Source: Pseudomonas putida
Lineage (GTDB): Bacteria; Pseudomonadota; Gammaproteobacteria; Pseudomonadales; Pseudomonadaceae
Direction: 5' to 3'
Assembly (NCBI RefSeq): GCF_004357765.1
Contig: NZ_SMTE01000003.1
Coordinates: forward strand, 1 to 64,000
Length of the DNA stretch: 64,000 nt
The first letter of the stretch is position 1. Each line of letters starts with the position of its first letter. The notes under the pieces were generated by a model that ran no database searches, was not told the origin of the DNA, and worked only from the letters and a program-made list of their open reading frames with translations. Positions 35,248-45,541 of this stretch are shown piece after piece. The position numbers were made by a program, and so were the translations under genes.

Positions 35248-36332
35248 AGCTCACCTCCCGGGGCGTTGCCGTCGACTTTTTCCACCTGCATGCCCGGGTG
35301 CAGCAACTGGCCGCCGTTGACCACCACGGTCTCGCCGCTCTTGAGCCCGCTGGCGACGACGATCTTGCCCGTGAGGTAGCGGGTGACCTCGACCTTGCGC
35401 AGTTCGACCTTGTCGCCCTCCCCGACCACCCACACCGCCGGTTCATGCAAGGCCTTGGTCAGCGCCGACCAGGGCAGTTCGATGCTCGGCCGGCCCTGGG
35501 CGTTGGTGCTGGCAGTCACCGGCGCGCCCAGTTGCATCTGCGGTGGTACATCCTTGAGCGCCACCTTGACCTCGACCGTACCGCTCTGTGCCGATACGGT
35601 CGGGGTGACTTCACGGACATAGCCATGGGCCTTGACCTTGGGATCGTCGAGCAGGCTCACGATCACCCCGGCATCGCTGGGCGGCGCCACCAGCAGCGAC
35701 TCGTAGACGTTGAACACGGCGTCGCGTTCGCCATCGCGGGCCAGGCTGAAGATCGGCATGGTCGCCTGCACCACTTGGCCGACCTCGGCCTGGCGTTCGG
35801 TGATCACCCCATCGGCTTCCGACACCAGTGCGGTGTAGCCCAGTTGCTCCTTGGCGTTGGCCAGTTGTGCCTGGGCGGCCTTGAGCGCGCTCTGGTTGCT
35901 GCGCAACGAGGCTTCGGCTGCGTCGTACTCGCTCTGGCTGGTATAGCCCTTGGGCAGCAGTTTTTGCTGACGGACGAAGGCGGCGCTGGTTTGGGTCACG
36001 CGGGCCTGGGCAGCGAACACCTCGGCCTTGGCCGAATCGACATTGTTCTGCAGGTCCTTGGGGTCGAGCCGCGCCAGCACCTGATTGGCCTTGACGTGGT
36101 CGCCGACATCGACGCTACGCGAAATGATCTTGCCGCCGACGCGGAACGACAAGTCGGTCTGTACGCGAGCCTGCACGTCACCGGTGAGCGTCACCCGCGC
36201 GGCGAAATCGGTGGGTTTGACTTGCAGCACTCCAACCCGGGGCAACACCTCGGGAGTCTCTTCCTTGCTACACCCGACGAGCACAGACAACAGCCCCAGG
36301 GCAACGACCAACAGCGGACGAGTCACCGTCAT
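35244..36332 (-). CDS. triA: RND periplasmic adaptor lipoprotein, TriA-like
   Basis: The 362-residue adaptor begins with a lipoprotein signal (PLLVVALGLLSVLVGC, lipobox LVGC). It contains lipoyl halves (FRVGGKIISRSVDVGDHVKANQVLARLDP and VSEADGVITERQAEVGQVV) around an alpha-hairpin. It differs from the next adaptor in sequence, so the operon makes two distinct adaptors for one pump. P. aeruginosa TriABC needs both TriA and TriB. ATG 36332 is preferred to 36353 because the lipoprotein signal starts there. Confidence 0.85.
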   Translation of the reverse strand: MTVTRPLLVVALGLLSVLVGCSKEETPEVLPRVGVLQVKPTDFAARVTLTGDVQARVQTDLSFRVGGKIISRSVDVGDHVKANQVLARLDPKDLQNNVDSAKAEVFAAQARVTQTSAAFVRQQKLLPKGYTSQSEYDAAEASLRSNQSALKAAQAQLANAKEQLGYTALVSEADGVITERQAEVGQVVQATMPIFSLARDGERDAVFNVYESLLVAPPSDAGVIVSLLDDPKVKAHGYVREVTPTVSAQSGTVEVKVALKDVPPQMQLGAPVTASTNAQGRPSIELPWSALTKALHEPAVWVVGEGDKVELRKVEVTRYLTGKIVVASGLKSGETVVVNGGQLLHPGMQVEKVDGNAPGGEL

Positions 36333-36461
36333 GCAGGCTCCTAGCTTGCGCACAAATGATTTGTGAGATGCGACTCTTAGCGTAGATCAGGGTTCGATAA
36401 ACATCATTGCCGGGGCGCGAAGCAGTGGTGTGGCGCAGGCTAAGAATGGGTTGGCGCTGCC

Positions 36462-36554
36462 GGCCCCTTCGCGGGCAAGCCCGCTCCCACAGGTACCGCG
36501 CTGTCTCAAGGCCAGTGCAGCGCGTGTGGGAGCGGGCTTGCCCGCGAAGGGGCC
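36462..36554. repeat. REP pair upstream of the RAYT gene
   Basis: A perfect 30-bp inverted repeat (36462-36491 and 36525-36554; core gcgggcaagcccgc) with a 33-base spacer. It fills most of the 321-base gap between triA and the RAYT gene. Such doublets next to a RAYT gene are the presumed substrate or origin of REP spread. The rest of the gap shows no ORF; the triA promoter must lie here. Confidence 0.9.
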
Positions 36555-36653
36555 CATGCCGCACTCCAGCCATATCCAGTAACCATCAGCCCCTGTAGTC
36601 CCTTGTCAGAAGCGCTAGTGTTCGCAAACCATTTGCTTTCAAGGACGAACGCG

Positions 36654-37109
36654 ATGTCGCTAGCTGAATCCTACCTGCTACGCCAAGGTCGCTTTTCGGA
36701 GCCCGGCAGACTCTACCTACTCACGACCGTGACCCATCAGCGCGAGCCTCTGTTCCATGACTTGCACCATGCTCGTCTGGTCATCAATCAGCTACGCCTG
36801 TCCCATCAAACCCAGGATTGCCTGACGCTAGCATGGGTACTCATGCCAGACCATCTGCATTGGTTGATTGAGTTGAAGGAGGTGACTTTGGCTACCTTGA
36901 TGCGCAGGTTCAAGTCTCGTACCGGCATCGCATTACGCCGGGCAGGTGTGAAGCACAATCCCATCTGGCAACCCGGCTACCAGGACCGCGCTCTGCGGCG
37001 CGAGGAGAGTATCCGGCACGTAGCCAGGTACATCGTTGCCAACCCATTGCGGGCTGGGCTCGTCAGAAATGTCAGGGACTATCCACACTGGGATGCTGTA
37101 TGGCTCTGA
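36654..37109 (+). CDS. REP-associated tyrosine transposase (RAYT)
   Basis: The 151-residue protein belongs to the Y1 HUH family TnpA-REP. It has the metal-binding His67-Leu68-His69 in LMPDHLHWLIEL, a candidate catalytic Tyr109 in IWQPGYQDRALR, and the typical YIVANPLRAGLV close to the C-terminus. RAYTs nick and join single-stranded DNA at REP sequences. The gene is flanked on both sides by REP doublets (36462-36554 and 37121-37213), the classic single-copy arrangement. AAGGACGAACGCG precedes the ATG. It appears intact. Confidence 0.9.
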   Translation: MSLAESYLLRQGRFSEPGRLYLLTTVTHQREPLFHDLHHARLVINQLRLSHQTQDCLTLAWVLMPDHLHWLIELKEVTLATLMRRFKSRTGIALRRAGVKHNPIWQPGYQDRALRREESIRHVARYIVANPLRAGLVRNVRDYPHWDAVWL

Positions 37110-37120
37110 ATCGGTGGTGG

Positions 37121-37213
37121 GGCCTTCGCGGGTGAACCCGCTCCCACAGGTACTGCGCAGGTCTTGAAAACTGCACATGACCCTGTAGGAGCGGGTTTAC
37201 CCGCGAACAGGCC
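37121..37213. repeat. REP pair downstream of the RAYT gene
   Basis: Two REP units in opposite orientation (ggccttcgcgggtgaacccg onwards, and ctgtaggagcgggtttaccc onwards) form an imperfect inverted repeat between the RAYT gene and the convergent spuH end. The core uses the gggtttaccc variant also seen at 31087, while the upstream pair uses the ggcttgcc variant. Confidence 0.85.
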
Positions 37214-37215
37214 GA

Positions 37216-38109
37216 TCAGGCCGAAGCTGCTGCCTGGACCGGGCGCTTGACCTGCGGCTGCGAAGCGTTGGCCGCAGCGCCCTCCTCGATGGCTTGCTGA
37301 ATGGCTTTACGACGGCGTTCCTCGGCCTGGCGGCTGAAGTACCAGACCAGGAAGGTCACTATCGATACCGACAGCAGGATCAGACTGGCCACGGCGTTGA
37401 TCTCCGGCTTCACGCCCAGACGCACAGCCGAGAACACCTCCATCGGCAGCGTGGTCGAGCCCGGCCCGGACACGAAGCTTGCCAGTACCAGGTCGTCCAA
37501 CGACAGGGCGAAGGACATCATCCCACCAGCCGCCAGGGACGGCGCGATCATCGGGATGGTGATCAGGAAGAATACCTTCCACGGCTTGGCACCCAGGTCC
37601 ATGGCCGCTTCCTCGATCGACAGGTCCAGCTCTCGCAGGCGTGCCGACACCACCACCGCCACATAGGCCGCGCAGAACGTGGTGTGGGCGATCCAGATGG
37701 TGACGATGCCACGCTCCTCGGGCCAGCCGATCATCTGCGCCATGGCCACGAACAGCAGCAACAGCGACAGGCCGGTGATCACCTCGGGCATCACCAGCGG
37801 CGCGGTGACCAAGCCACCGAACAGCGTGCGTCCCTTGAAGCGGGTGACCCTTGTCAGCACGAACGCCGCCAGGGTGCCCAACGCCACCGCAGCTACCGCG
37901 GTGTAGCAGGCGATTTCCAGCGAACGCATCACCGAACCCATCAGCTGGGTGTTGTCGAGCAGGCCGACGTACCACTTCACCGACCAGCCACCCCACACCG
38001 TCACAAGCTTCGAGGCGTTGAACGAGTAGATCACCAGGATCAGCATCGGCAGGTAAATGAACAGCAAGCCGAGCACCAGCATCAGCTTGGAGAAACTGAA
38101 GCGCTTCAT
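37216..38109 (-). CDS. spuH: Polyamine ABC transporter permease (PotI/SpuH)
   Basis: The 297-residue inner-membrane permease starts KRFSFSKLMLVLGLLFIYLPMLILVIYSFN, typical of PotC/PotI. It has six membrane segments and the EAA loop EEAAMDLGAKPWKVFFLITIP, with SLDDLVLASFVSGPGSTTLP after it. It pairs with the PotH-like subunit encoded upstream. The ATG overlaps the spuG stop by 4 bases. The C-terminal tail is Ala/Gln/Lys-rich and unusually long, a species feature of no known role. Confidence 0.93.
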   Translation of the reverse strand: MKRFSFSKLMLVLGLLFIYLPMLILVIYSFNASKLVTVWGGWSVKWYVGLLDNTQLMGSVMRSLEIACYTAVAAVALGTLAAFVLTRVTRFKGRTLFGGLVTAPLVMPEVITGLSLLLLFVAMAQMIGWPEERGIVTIWIAHTTFCAAYVAVVVSARLRELDLSIEEAAMDLGAKPWKVFFLITIPMIAPSLAAGGMMSFALSLDDLVLASFVSGPGSTTLPMEVFSAVRLGVKPEINAVASLILLSVSIVTFLVWYFSRQAEERRRKAIQQAIEEGAAANASQPQVKRPVQAAASA

Positions 38110-39026
38110 GCCCTGCCCTCCATCTCTTTGGCCTGGCTACGGTTGAACAGCAGGATCGGCACGATCAGGATCAACAGCATCACCACTGCCAAGGCCGAGG
38201 CCACCGGCCAGTCACGGTTATTGAAGAATTCCTGCCACAGCACTTTACCGATCATCAGGGTTTCCGGGCCGCCCAGCAGCTCAGGAATCACGAACTCGCC
38301 CACCACCGGGATGAACACCAGCATGCAGCCGGCGATGATGCCGTTCTTCGACAGCGGTACGGTGATTTTCCAGAAGCTGTTGAAGGTGCTCGAGCCCAGG
38401 TCGGACGCAGCCTCGAGCAAGCTCGGGTCGTGCTTAACCAGGTTGGCGAACAGCGGCAGGATCATGAACGGCAGGTACGAATAGACCACGCCGATGTACA
38501 CCGCCAGGTTGGTGTTGAGGATCTGCAGCGGCTGGTCGATCAATCCGAGCCACATCAAGAAGCCGTTGAGCAAGCCGTTGTTGCTGAGAATACCCATCCA
38601 GGCATAGACGCGGATCAGGATCGCGGTCCAGGTCGGCATCATGATCAGCAACAGCAGGACCGTCTGGGTCTCCTTCTTGGCATTGGCGATGGCATAGGCC
38701 ATCGGGTAGCCGATCAGCAGACACAGCAAGGTGCTGAAGAACGCCATCTTCAACGAACCGAGGTAGGCCGAGATGTACAGCTCATCGTCGGTCAGCAACC
38801 CGTAGTTGGCCAGGTTCAGCACCAACTGGACCTTGTCCTCGACGTAGCTGTAAATCTCGGTATATGGCGGGATGGCCACGTCGGCTTCGGCGAAGCTGAT
38901 CTTCAGCACGATGAAGAACGGCAGCATGAAGAACAGGAACAGCCAGATGAACGGCACACCGATCACCAGGTGCCGCCCCTGCGGGGTAATGCGCTGGAAG
39001 GCTCGCTTGAGCTTGCGCAGTTTCAT
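38106..39026 (-). CDS. spuG: Polyamine ABC transporter permease (PotH/SpuG)
   Basis: The 306-residue permease starts MKLRKLKRAFQRITPQGRHLVIGVPFIWLFLFF. It has the PotB/PotH features FIVLKISFAEAD and the EAA loop LLEAASDLGSSTFNSFWKITVPLS. It forms a heterodimer with SpuH for putrescine/spermidine uptake. It overlaps genes on both sides by 4 bases, so spuF-spuG-spuH are translationally coupled. ATG 39026 begins the conserved region; the frame continues to 39062. Confidence 0.93.
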   Translation of the reverse strand: MKLRKLKRAFQRITPQGRHLVIGVPFIWLFLFFMLPFFIVLKISFAEADVAIPPYTEIYSYVEDKVQLVLNLANYGLLTDDELYISAYLGSLKMAFFSTLLCLLIGYPMAYAIANAKKETQTVLLLLIMMPTWTAILIRVYAWMGILSNNGLLNGFLMWLGLIDQPLQILNTNLAVYIGVVYSYLPFMILPLFANLVKHDPSLLEAASDLGSSTFNSFWKITVPLSKNGIIAGCMLVFIPVVGEFVIPELLGGPETLMIGKVLWQEFFNNRDWPVASALAVVMLLILIVPILLFNRSQAKEMEGRA

Positions 39027-40165
39027 GACCGCAGTACCACGCCGCTGTCGTCTTCCCACCACACGTACACTTCATCGCCCCAGGTCGGGCGGGCGCCCTG
39101 GCGTTCGGCGTTGGCGACGAAGGATTGGACGATCTTGCCGCTCGGCAGCTCGACGTAGAACACCGAGTGGCCACCCAGGTAGGCGATGTCGTGAACCTTG
39201 CCGCGCGACCAGTTGTACTCGAAGTCCGGTTGCTGGGTGGTCACCAGCATCTTCTCCGGGCGCAGTGCATAGGTGATGTGCTTGTCCTCGACCGAGGTCG
39301 AGACGCCGTGACCGACGTAGATCTTACGCTCGAGCTCGGGCGAGGCGATGATCGCGTGCCCCTCGGCATCGTCGATGACTTCGGCCTCGAACAGGTTGAC
39401 GTTGCCGATGAACTCGCACACCAGACGGCTGGTGGGGGTCTCGTAGATGTCCACCGGCGAGCCGATCTGGGCAATCCAGCCCAGATGCATGATGGCGATG
39501 CGCTGGGCCATGGTCATGGCCTCTTCCTGGTCGTGGGTCACCATCACGCAGGTCACGCCGACGCGCTCGATGATCTCCACCAGCTCCAGTTGCATCTGCG
39601 AGCGCAGCTTCTTGTCCAGCGCGCCCATCGGCTCATCGAGCAGCAGCAACTTGGGCCGCTTGGCCAGCGAGCGCGCCAGGGCCACCCGCTGGCGCTGGCC
39701 ACCGGACAGCTGGTGCGGCTTGCGCTTGGCATACTGGGTCATGTGAACCAGCTTGAGCATCTCGGCGACGCGCGCGTCGATCTCGGCCTTGGGCATCCTG
39801 TCCTGCTGCAGGCCGAAGGCGATGTTTTGCGCCACGGTCATGTGCGGGAACAGCGCGTAGGACTGGAACATCATGTTGATCGGCCGCTCGTAAGGCGGCA
39901 TGTCGGTGATGTCTACGCCATCGAGGAAGATCCGCCCGTCGGTCGGGCGCTCGAAGCCGGCCAGCATGCGCAGCAGGGTCGACTTACCGGAACCGGAACC
40001 GCCCAGCAGGGCGAAGATCTCGCCCTTGCGGATTTCCAGGGAAACATCGTCCACGGCGACCGTTTCGTCGAACTTTTTCGTGACCCGATCGATCTTGACC
40101 AGCACCTGCTTGGGTTGCTGGTCACCCTCGAGGGCTTTCTTATAGGCACCGGAGGCAACTGCCAT
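39023..40165 (-). CDS. spuF: Polyamine ABC transporter ATPase (PotG/SpuF)
   Basis: The 380-residue ATPase has Walker A GGSGSGKST, the signature [15 protein letters not shown], Walker B LLLLDEPMGALD and the switch His in [18 protein letters not shown]-terminal TOBE domain follows. The basic N-terminal extension (about 20 residues before VLVKIDRVTKKF) is usual for PotG. It powers import with SpuGH and the binding proteins SpuD/SpuE. GGAGGCAACTGCC precedes ATG 40165 when read on the plus strand context only; the true minus-strand site is GGGAG before the ATG. Confidence 0.93.
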   Translation of the reverse strand: MAVASGAYKKALEGDQQPKQVLVKIDRVTKKFDETVAVDDVSLEIRKGEIFALLGGSGSGKSTLLRMLAGFERPTDGRIFLDGVDITDMPPYERPINMMFQSYALFPHMTVAQNIAFGLQQDRMPKAEIDARVAEMLKLVHMTQYAKRKPHQLSGGQRQRVALARSLAKRPKLLLLDEPMGALDKKLRSQMQLELVEIIERVGVTCVMVTHDQEEAMTMAQRIAIMHLGWIAQIGSPVDIYETPTSRLVCEFIGNVNLFEAEVIDDAEGHAIIASPELERKIYVGHGVSTSVEDKHITYALRPEKMLVTTQQPDFEYNWSRGKVHDIAYLGGHSVFYVELPSGKIVQSFVANAERQGARPTWGDEVYVWWEDDSGVVLRS

Positions 40166-40236
40166 GAGTGAAACTCCCAACAAGATTTGTGTGCCCGCGC
40201 CTGTTTCGCAAGGCAGGCGGCGGGCCTGGATAGTTG

Positions 40237-41394
<1,158 letters not shown>

Positions 41395-41462
41395 TCACGC
41401 AAAACCGGCGCGCAACTTACCTTCGCAGCTTCGATGCCGCAATCATGAATTGCCTTTAACTG

Positions 41463-41492
41463 CCTCTGGGCGGGAAAACCCCGGCCCAGAGG
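41463..41492 (-). promoter_or_regulatory. Intercistronic hairpin between spuD and spuE
   Basis: A stem of about 12 bp with a one-base bulge (cctctgggc-ggg, loop aaaa, ccc-g-gcccagagg) lies 14 bases after the spuD stop. No U-tract follows on the minus strand, so it is less like a terminator and more like an mRNA-stabilising stem. Such stems are common after binding-protein genes that need higher expression than the rest of the operon. Confidence 0.55.
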
Positions 41493-41506
41493 GCACCGCA
41501 TCGGGC

Positions 41507-42604
41507 TTACTTGCCCGATTTGATCTTGGTCCAGCTGCGGGTGATCAGACGCTGGGCCGCTGCTTCAGGGGCAGCGATCGCATACAGCTGTTTCTTCACG
41601 TCAGCTGGCGGATAGATGCTTGGGTCGCTGGTGATTTCCTTGTCGACGAACTCGGTAGCGGCCTTGTTACCGTTAGGGAAGCGCACGGCGTTGGTGATTT
41701 CGGCCATGATTTCCGGCTGCATCAGGAAGTCCATGAACTTGTAGGCGGCTTCCTTGTGCTCGGCATCCTTGGGCATGGCGACCATGTCGTAGAAGGTACC
41801 GGCGCCTTCTTTCGGAATGACGTAGTCGACCTTGACCTTGTCGCCAGCTTCGTGGGCACGGGCCTTGGACTGCTCCAGGTCACCCGAGTAGCCCACCGCT
41901 ACGCAGATGTTGCCGTTGGCCATGTCGCCGATGTACTTGGACGAGTGGAAGTAGGTGATCGAAGGACGAATTTTCAGGAACAGGTCCTCGGCGGCCTTCA
42001 GGTCTGCCTTCTTGGTGCTGTCGGTCGGCAGGCCCAGGTAATGCAGCGCAGCGGGCAGCATCTCGGTCGGGGCATCGAGGAAGCTCACGCCGCAGCTCTT
42101 GAGCTTGGCGATGTTCTCCGGCTTGAACACGACATCCCACGAGTCGATCTTGTCCACGCCCAGCGCGGCCTTGACCTTCTCAGGGTTGTAGCCGATGCCG
42201 ATGGAGCCCCACATGTACGGGAAGGCGTGCTTGTTGCCTGGGTCGCTGGCATCACCCACGGCCTTGAGCAGGTCCTCGTCCAGGTTCTTCCAGTTCGGCA
42301 GCTTGGTACGGTCCAGTTCCTGATACACACCGGCCTTGATCTGCTTGGCCAGGAAGTTGTTGGACGGCACCACGATGTCGTAACCGGACTTGCCGGCCAG
42401 CAGCTTGGCTTCCAGGGTTTCGTTGCTGTCGAAAACGTCGTACTTGACCTTGATACCGGTCTGCTTCTCGAACTTGGCGATGGTGTCCGGTGCGATGTAG
42501 TCCGACCAGTTGTAGACGTTCAGCACTTTGTCCTCAGCCTGCACAGCGGTCGCCATGGCACCCATCAGGGCGGCGGCCAGCAACGTCTTGCCCATTTTCT
42601 TCAT
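41507..42604 (-). CDS. spuD: Polyamine-binding periplasmic protein (SpuD-like, putrescine type)
   Basis: The 365-residue protein has a signal peptide ([17 protein letters not shown], cleaved before [13 protein letters not shown]). The PotF-type core is [35 protein letters not shown], then [17 protein letters not shown]. It collects putrescine for SpuFGH. ATG 42604 begins the signal peptide and has GGAGCATTACGC ahead. A 168-base gap separates it from spuC, so it may have its own promoter in addition to the operon one. Confidence 0.88.
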   Translation of the reverse strand: MKKMGKTLLAAALMGAMATAVQAEDKVLNVYNWSDYIAPDTIAKFEKQTGIKVKYDVFDSNETLEAKLLAGKSGYDIVVPSNNFLAKQIKAGVYQELDRTKLPNWKNLDEDLLKAVGDASDPGNKHAFPYMWGSIGIGYNPEKVKAALGVDKIDSWDVVFKPENIAKLKSCGVSFLDAPTEMLPAALHYLGLPTDSTKKADLKAAEDLFLKIRPSITYFHSSKYIGDMANGNICVAVGYSGDLEQSKARAHEAGDKVKVDYVIPKEGAGTFYDMVAMPKDAEHKEAAYKFMDFLMQPEIMAEITNAVRFPNGNKAATEFVDKEITSDPSIYPPADVKKQLYAIAAPEAAAQRLITRSWTKIKSGK

Positions 42605-42676
42605 GCGTAATGCTCCAGAATTTTTATTTAGCCATCTGTTCAGCAGCCAGGTCCCATGGTGCAAGCGCTGGGCGAC

Positions 42677-42718
42677 TGAAACAGCCGTTAGTCTGGCAAG
42701 TTACAAGGCGCTGTTTCA
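42677..42718. other. Inverted repeat between spuC and spuD
   Basis: Arms tgaaacagc (42677-42685) and gctgtttca (42710-42718) are perfect complements separated by 24 bases, in the 168-base gap before spuD. It could be a regulator site or an mRNA stem. The wide spacing makes either uncertain. Confidence 0.35.
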
Positions 42719-42772
42719 AGGAAAGCAGCCCCCTGTAACGACTTAATGTCACTTTGCTAGCCTAGCAGCTGA

Positions 42773-44134
42773 TCATTTGATCGCTTCTAGCGTCAGATCC
42801 AGGCACTTGCGTGCCTTTTCCACCAGCTCATCGACTTCCTCGCGGCTGATCACCAGAGGCGGAGCGATGATCATGGTGTCGCCTACCGCGCGCATGATCA
42901 GGCCGTTGTCGAAGCAGAAGTTGCGGCAGACCATGCCCACGCCTTTGCCTTCGTAACGGCTTCGAGTCGCCTTGTCCTTGACCAGTTCGATCGCACCGAG
43001 CAGGCCCAGGCCGCGTACCTCGCCCACCAGTGGGTGGTCCTGCAGCTCACGCAGTCGTTTTTGCAAGTAGGGTGCCACTTCCGTGCGAGCGCGCTCGACG
43101 ATTCCTTCATCGCGCAGGATGCGCAGGTTTTCCAGGCCCACCGCAGCTGCAACCGGATGGCCGGAATAGGTGAAGCCGTGATTGAAGTCGCCGCCTTCGC
43201 TGAGTACCTGGGCCACCTTGTCACGCACGATCACACCGCCCATGGGGATGTAACCGGAGGTAAGACCCTTGGCGATGGTCATCAGGTCGGGCTTGAGATC
43301 GTAGTAGTCCGAGCCAAACCACTCGCCGGTGCGACCGAATCCACAGATCACCTCGTCGGCGACGAACAGGATGTCGTACTTGGCGAGGATTTCCTTGATC
43401 TTCGGCCAGTAGCTATCGGGCGGAATGATCACGCCACCGGCGCCTTGGATCGGTTCGGCAATGAAGGCGGCGACGTTGTCTTCGCCCACTTCGAGAATCT
43501 TCCTCTCCAACTGCTCGGCCGCCCAGATGCCGAACGCGTCCGGGGTCATGTCGCCACCTTCGCCGAACCAGTAAGGTTGCGGGATGTGCACGATGCCCGG
43601 GATCGGCAGGCCGCCCTGTTCATGCATGCCACTCATCCCGCCCAGGCTGGCGCCGGCGACGGTCGAGCCGTGATAGCCGTTGATGCGGCCGATGATCGTC
43701 TGCTTGTGCGGCTTGCCCTTGAGCGCCCAGTAATGGCGGACCATGCGCAGCACGGTGTCGTTGCCTTCGGAGCCGGAGCCGGTGAAGAACACATGGGTCA
43801 TGCCTTCGGGCGCCACCTCGGTGATCGCCTTGGCCAGCTCCAACGCTGGCGGGTGGGCGGTCTGGAAGAACAGGTTGTAGTACGGCAATTCGCGCATCTG
43901 CTTCTCGGCCGCCTGCACCAGCTCTTCACGACCATAGCCCACCGCCACGCACCACAGGCCAGCCATGCCATCGAGGATCTTGTGCCCTTCGCTGTCCCAC
44001 AAATGCACACCCTGCGCCTTGGTGATGATGCGCGGGCCCTTCTCCTTCAACTGCTTGTAGTCAGAGAAAGGTGCAAGGTGATGCTCGCCGCTCAGGGTTT
44101 GCCATTCACGGGTTTGCGGGTTGTTGACGCTCAT
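42773..44134 (-). CDS. spuC: Putrescine-pyruvate aminotransferase SpuC
   Basis: The 453-residue class-III aminotransferase transfers an amino group from putrescine, and probably cadaverine and spermidine, to pyruvate. It has the PLP lysine Lys289 in LMTIAKGLTSGY, the phosphate loop FTGSGSEGNDT and the aspartate in FVADEVICGFGRTG. It lies 48 bases after spuB, in the same order as P. aeruginosa spuABCDEFGH. P. putida group genomes carry related omega-aminotransferases, but the operon supports SpuC. Confidence 0.92.
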   Translation of the reverse strand: MSVNNPQTREWQTLSGEHHLAPFSDYKQLKEKGPRIITKAQGVHLWDSEGHKILDGMAGLWCVAVGYGREELVQAAEKQMRELPYYNLFFQTAHPPALELAKAITEVAPEGMTHVFFTGSGSEGNDTVLRMVRHYWALKGKPHKQTIIGRINGYHGSTVAGASLGGMSGMHEQGGLPIPGIVHIPQPYWFGEGGDMTPDAFGIWAAEQLERKILEVGEDNVAAFIAEPIQGAGGVIIPPDSYWPKIKEILAKYDILFVADEVICGFGRTGEWFGSDYYDLKPDLMTIAKGLTSGYIPMGGVIVRDKVAQVLSEGGDFNHGFTYSGHPVAAAVGLENLRILRDEGIVERARTEVAPYLQKRLRELQDHPLVGEVRGLGLLGAIELVKDKATRSRYEGKGVGMVCRNFCFDNGLIMRAVGDTMIIAPPLVISREEVDELVEKARKCLDLTLEAIK

Positions 44135-44182
44135 GTGCCTCTCCAGTTTCCAGCGGCCACCGCCAGGCGGCCTCAGGGTTGA

Positions 44183-45541
44183 TCAGACGGCGAACAGCAG
44201 GAACTCTCGCTCCCAGGAGCTGATGACGCGTTTGAAGTTCTCATGCTCGGCGCGCTTGGTGGCGACGTAGCCGGTGATGAATTTCTTGCCCAGGTACTGC
44301 ACCAGCGCACGGCTGTTTTCCATGCGCTCGAGGGCGTCCTCGATGGTCAACGGCAAGCGCAGGTTGCGTCGCTCGTAGCCCCGACCCTGTACCGGCGCGC
44401 TGGCGGCAATGCCTTCGACCATGCCGATGTAGCCACACAACAGGCTGGCGGCGATGGCCAGGTAGGGGTTTGCGTCGGCACCCGGCAGACGGTTCTCGAC
44501 CCGGCGGCTCTGCGGCCCGGCATCCGGCACACGCAGGCCGACGGTGCGGTTTTCCTCGCCCCACTCGACGTTCACCGGTGCCGAGGTGTCGGGCAGGAAG
44601 CGGCGGAATGAGTTGACGTTGGGCGCGAACAGCGGCAGCGCCTCGGGGATGAACTTCTGCAGGCCGCCGATGTGGTGCAGGAACAGCTCGCTCATGCTGC
44701 CATCTTCATTGGAGAAGATGTTCTTGCCGGTGGCCACGTCGACCACGCTCTGGTGCAGGTGCATGGCGCTGCCGGGCTCGCCGGTCATGGGCTTGGCCAT
44801 GAAGGTCGCGGCCACGTTGTGCTTGAGCGCGGCCTCGCGCATGGTGCGTTTGAACACCAGGATCTGGTCGGCCAGGTGCAGGGCGTCGCCGTGACGGAAG
44901 TTGATTTCCATCTGCGCGGTGCCGTCCTCATGGATCAACGTGTCGAGGTCCAACTGCTGCAGTTCGCACCAGTCGTAGACATCTTCGAAGAGCGGATCGA
45001 ATTCGTTGGCCGCCTCGATCGAGAACGACTGACGACCGGTTTCCGGGCGTCCGGAGCGGCCTACCGGCGGCTGCAGAGGGAAGTCCGGGTCTTCGCTGCG
45101 CTTGGTCAGGTAGAACTCCATCTCCGGCGCGACGATGGGCTGCCAGCCTTTGTCGGCATACAGCTTGAGCACCTTCTTCAGGACGTTGCGCGGCGACAGT
45201 TCGACCGGGTTGCCCTTCTTGTCGTAGGTGTCGTGGATCACCTGGGCGGTCGGCTCGATGGCCCAAGGCACCAGGAACACCGCATCCTCGTCGGGCCGGC
45301 AGATCATGTCGATGTCGGCCGGATCGAGCAGTTCGTAGTAGATGTCGTCGTCGACATAGTCGCCGGTCACGGTCTGCAGCAGCACGCTCTCAGGCAAGCG
45401 CATGCCTTTTTCGGCGATGAACTTGTTGGTGGGCGAGATCTTGCCGCGGGTGATGCCGGTCAGGTCGCTGATCAGGCATTCGACTTCGGTGATCTTGTGC
45501 TCTTTCAACCAATCGGTGAGCTGGTCGAGGTTGTTACTCAT
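44183..45541 (-). CDS. spuB: Glutamine synthetase-like polyamine ligase (SpuB)
   Basis: The 452-residue protein is of the glutamine synthetase family, gamma-glutamylpolyamine synthetase type (PuuA/GlnA-like). It has VECLISDLTGITRGK near the N-terminus, the ammonia/ATP site APEMEFYL, GEPGSAMHLHQSV and the GS-type RVPDAGPQSRRVENRLPGADANPYLA. It lacks the adenylylation-loop tyrosine context of GlnA as far as I can see. It is expected to glutamylate putrescine or spermidine. GAGGTATTT precedes the ATG. It is divergent from spuI across 574 bases. Confidence 0.9.
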   Translation of the reverse strand: MSNNLDQLTDWLKEHKITEVECLISDLTGITRGKISPTNKFIAEKGMRLPESVLLQTVTGDYVDDDIYYELLDPADIDMICRPDEDAVFLVPWAIEPTAQVIHDTYDKKGNPVELSPRNVLKKVLKLYADKGWQPIVAPEMEFYLTKRSEDPDFPLQPPVGRSGRPETGRQSFSIEAANEFDPLFEDVYDWCELQQLDLDTLIHEDGTAQMEINFRHGDALHLADQILVFKRTMREAALKHNVAATFMAKPMTGEPGSAMHLHQSVVDVATGKNIFSNEDGSMSELFLHHIGGLQKFIPEALPLFAPNVNSFRRFLPDTSAPVNVEWGEENRTVGLRVPDAGPQSRRVENRLPGADANPYLAIAASLLCGYIGMVEGIAASAPVQGRGYERRNLRLPLTIEDALERMENSRALVQYLGKKFITGYVATKRAEHENFKRVISSWEREFLLFAV

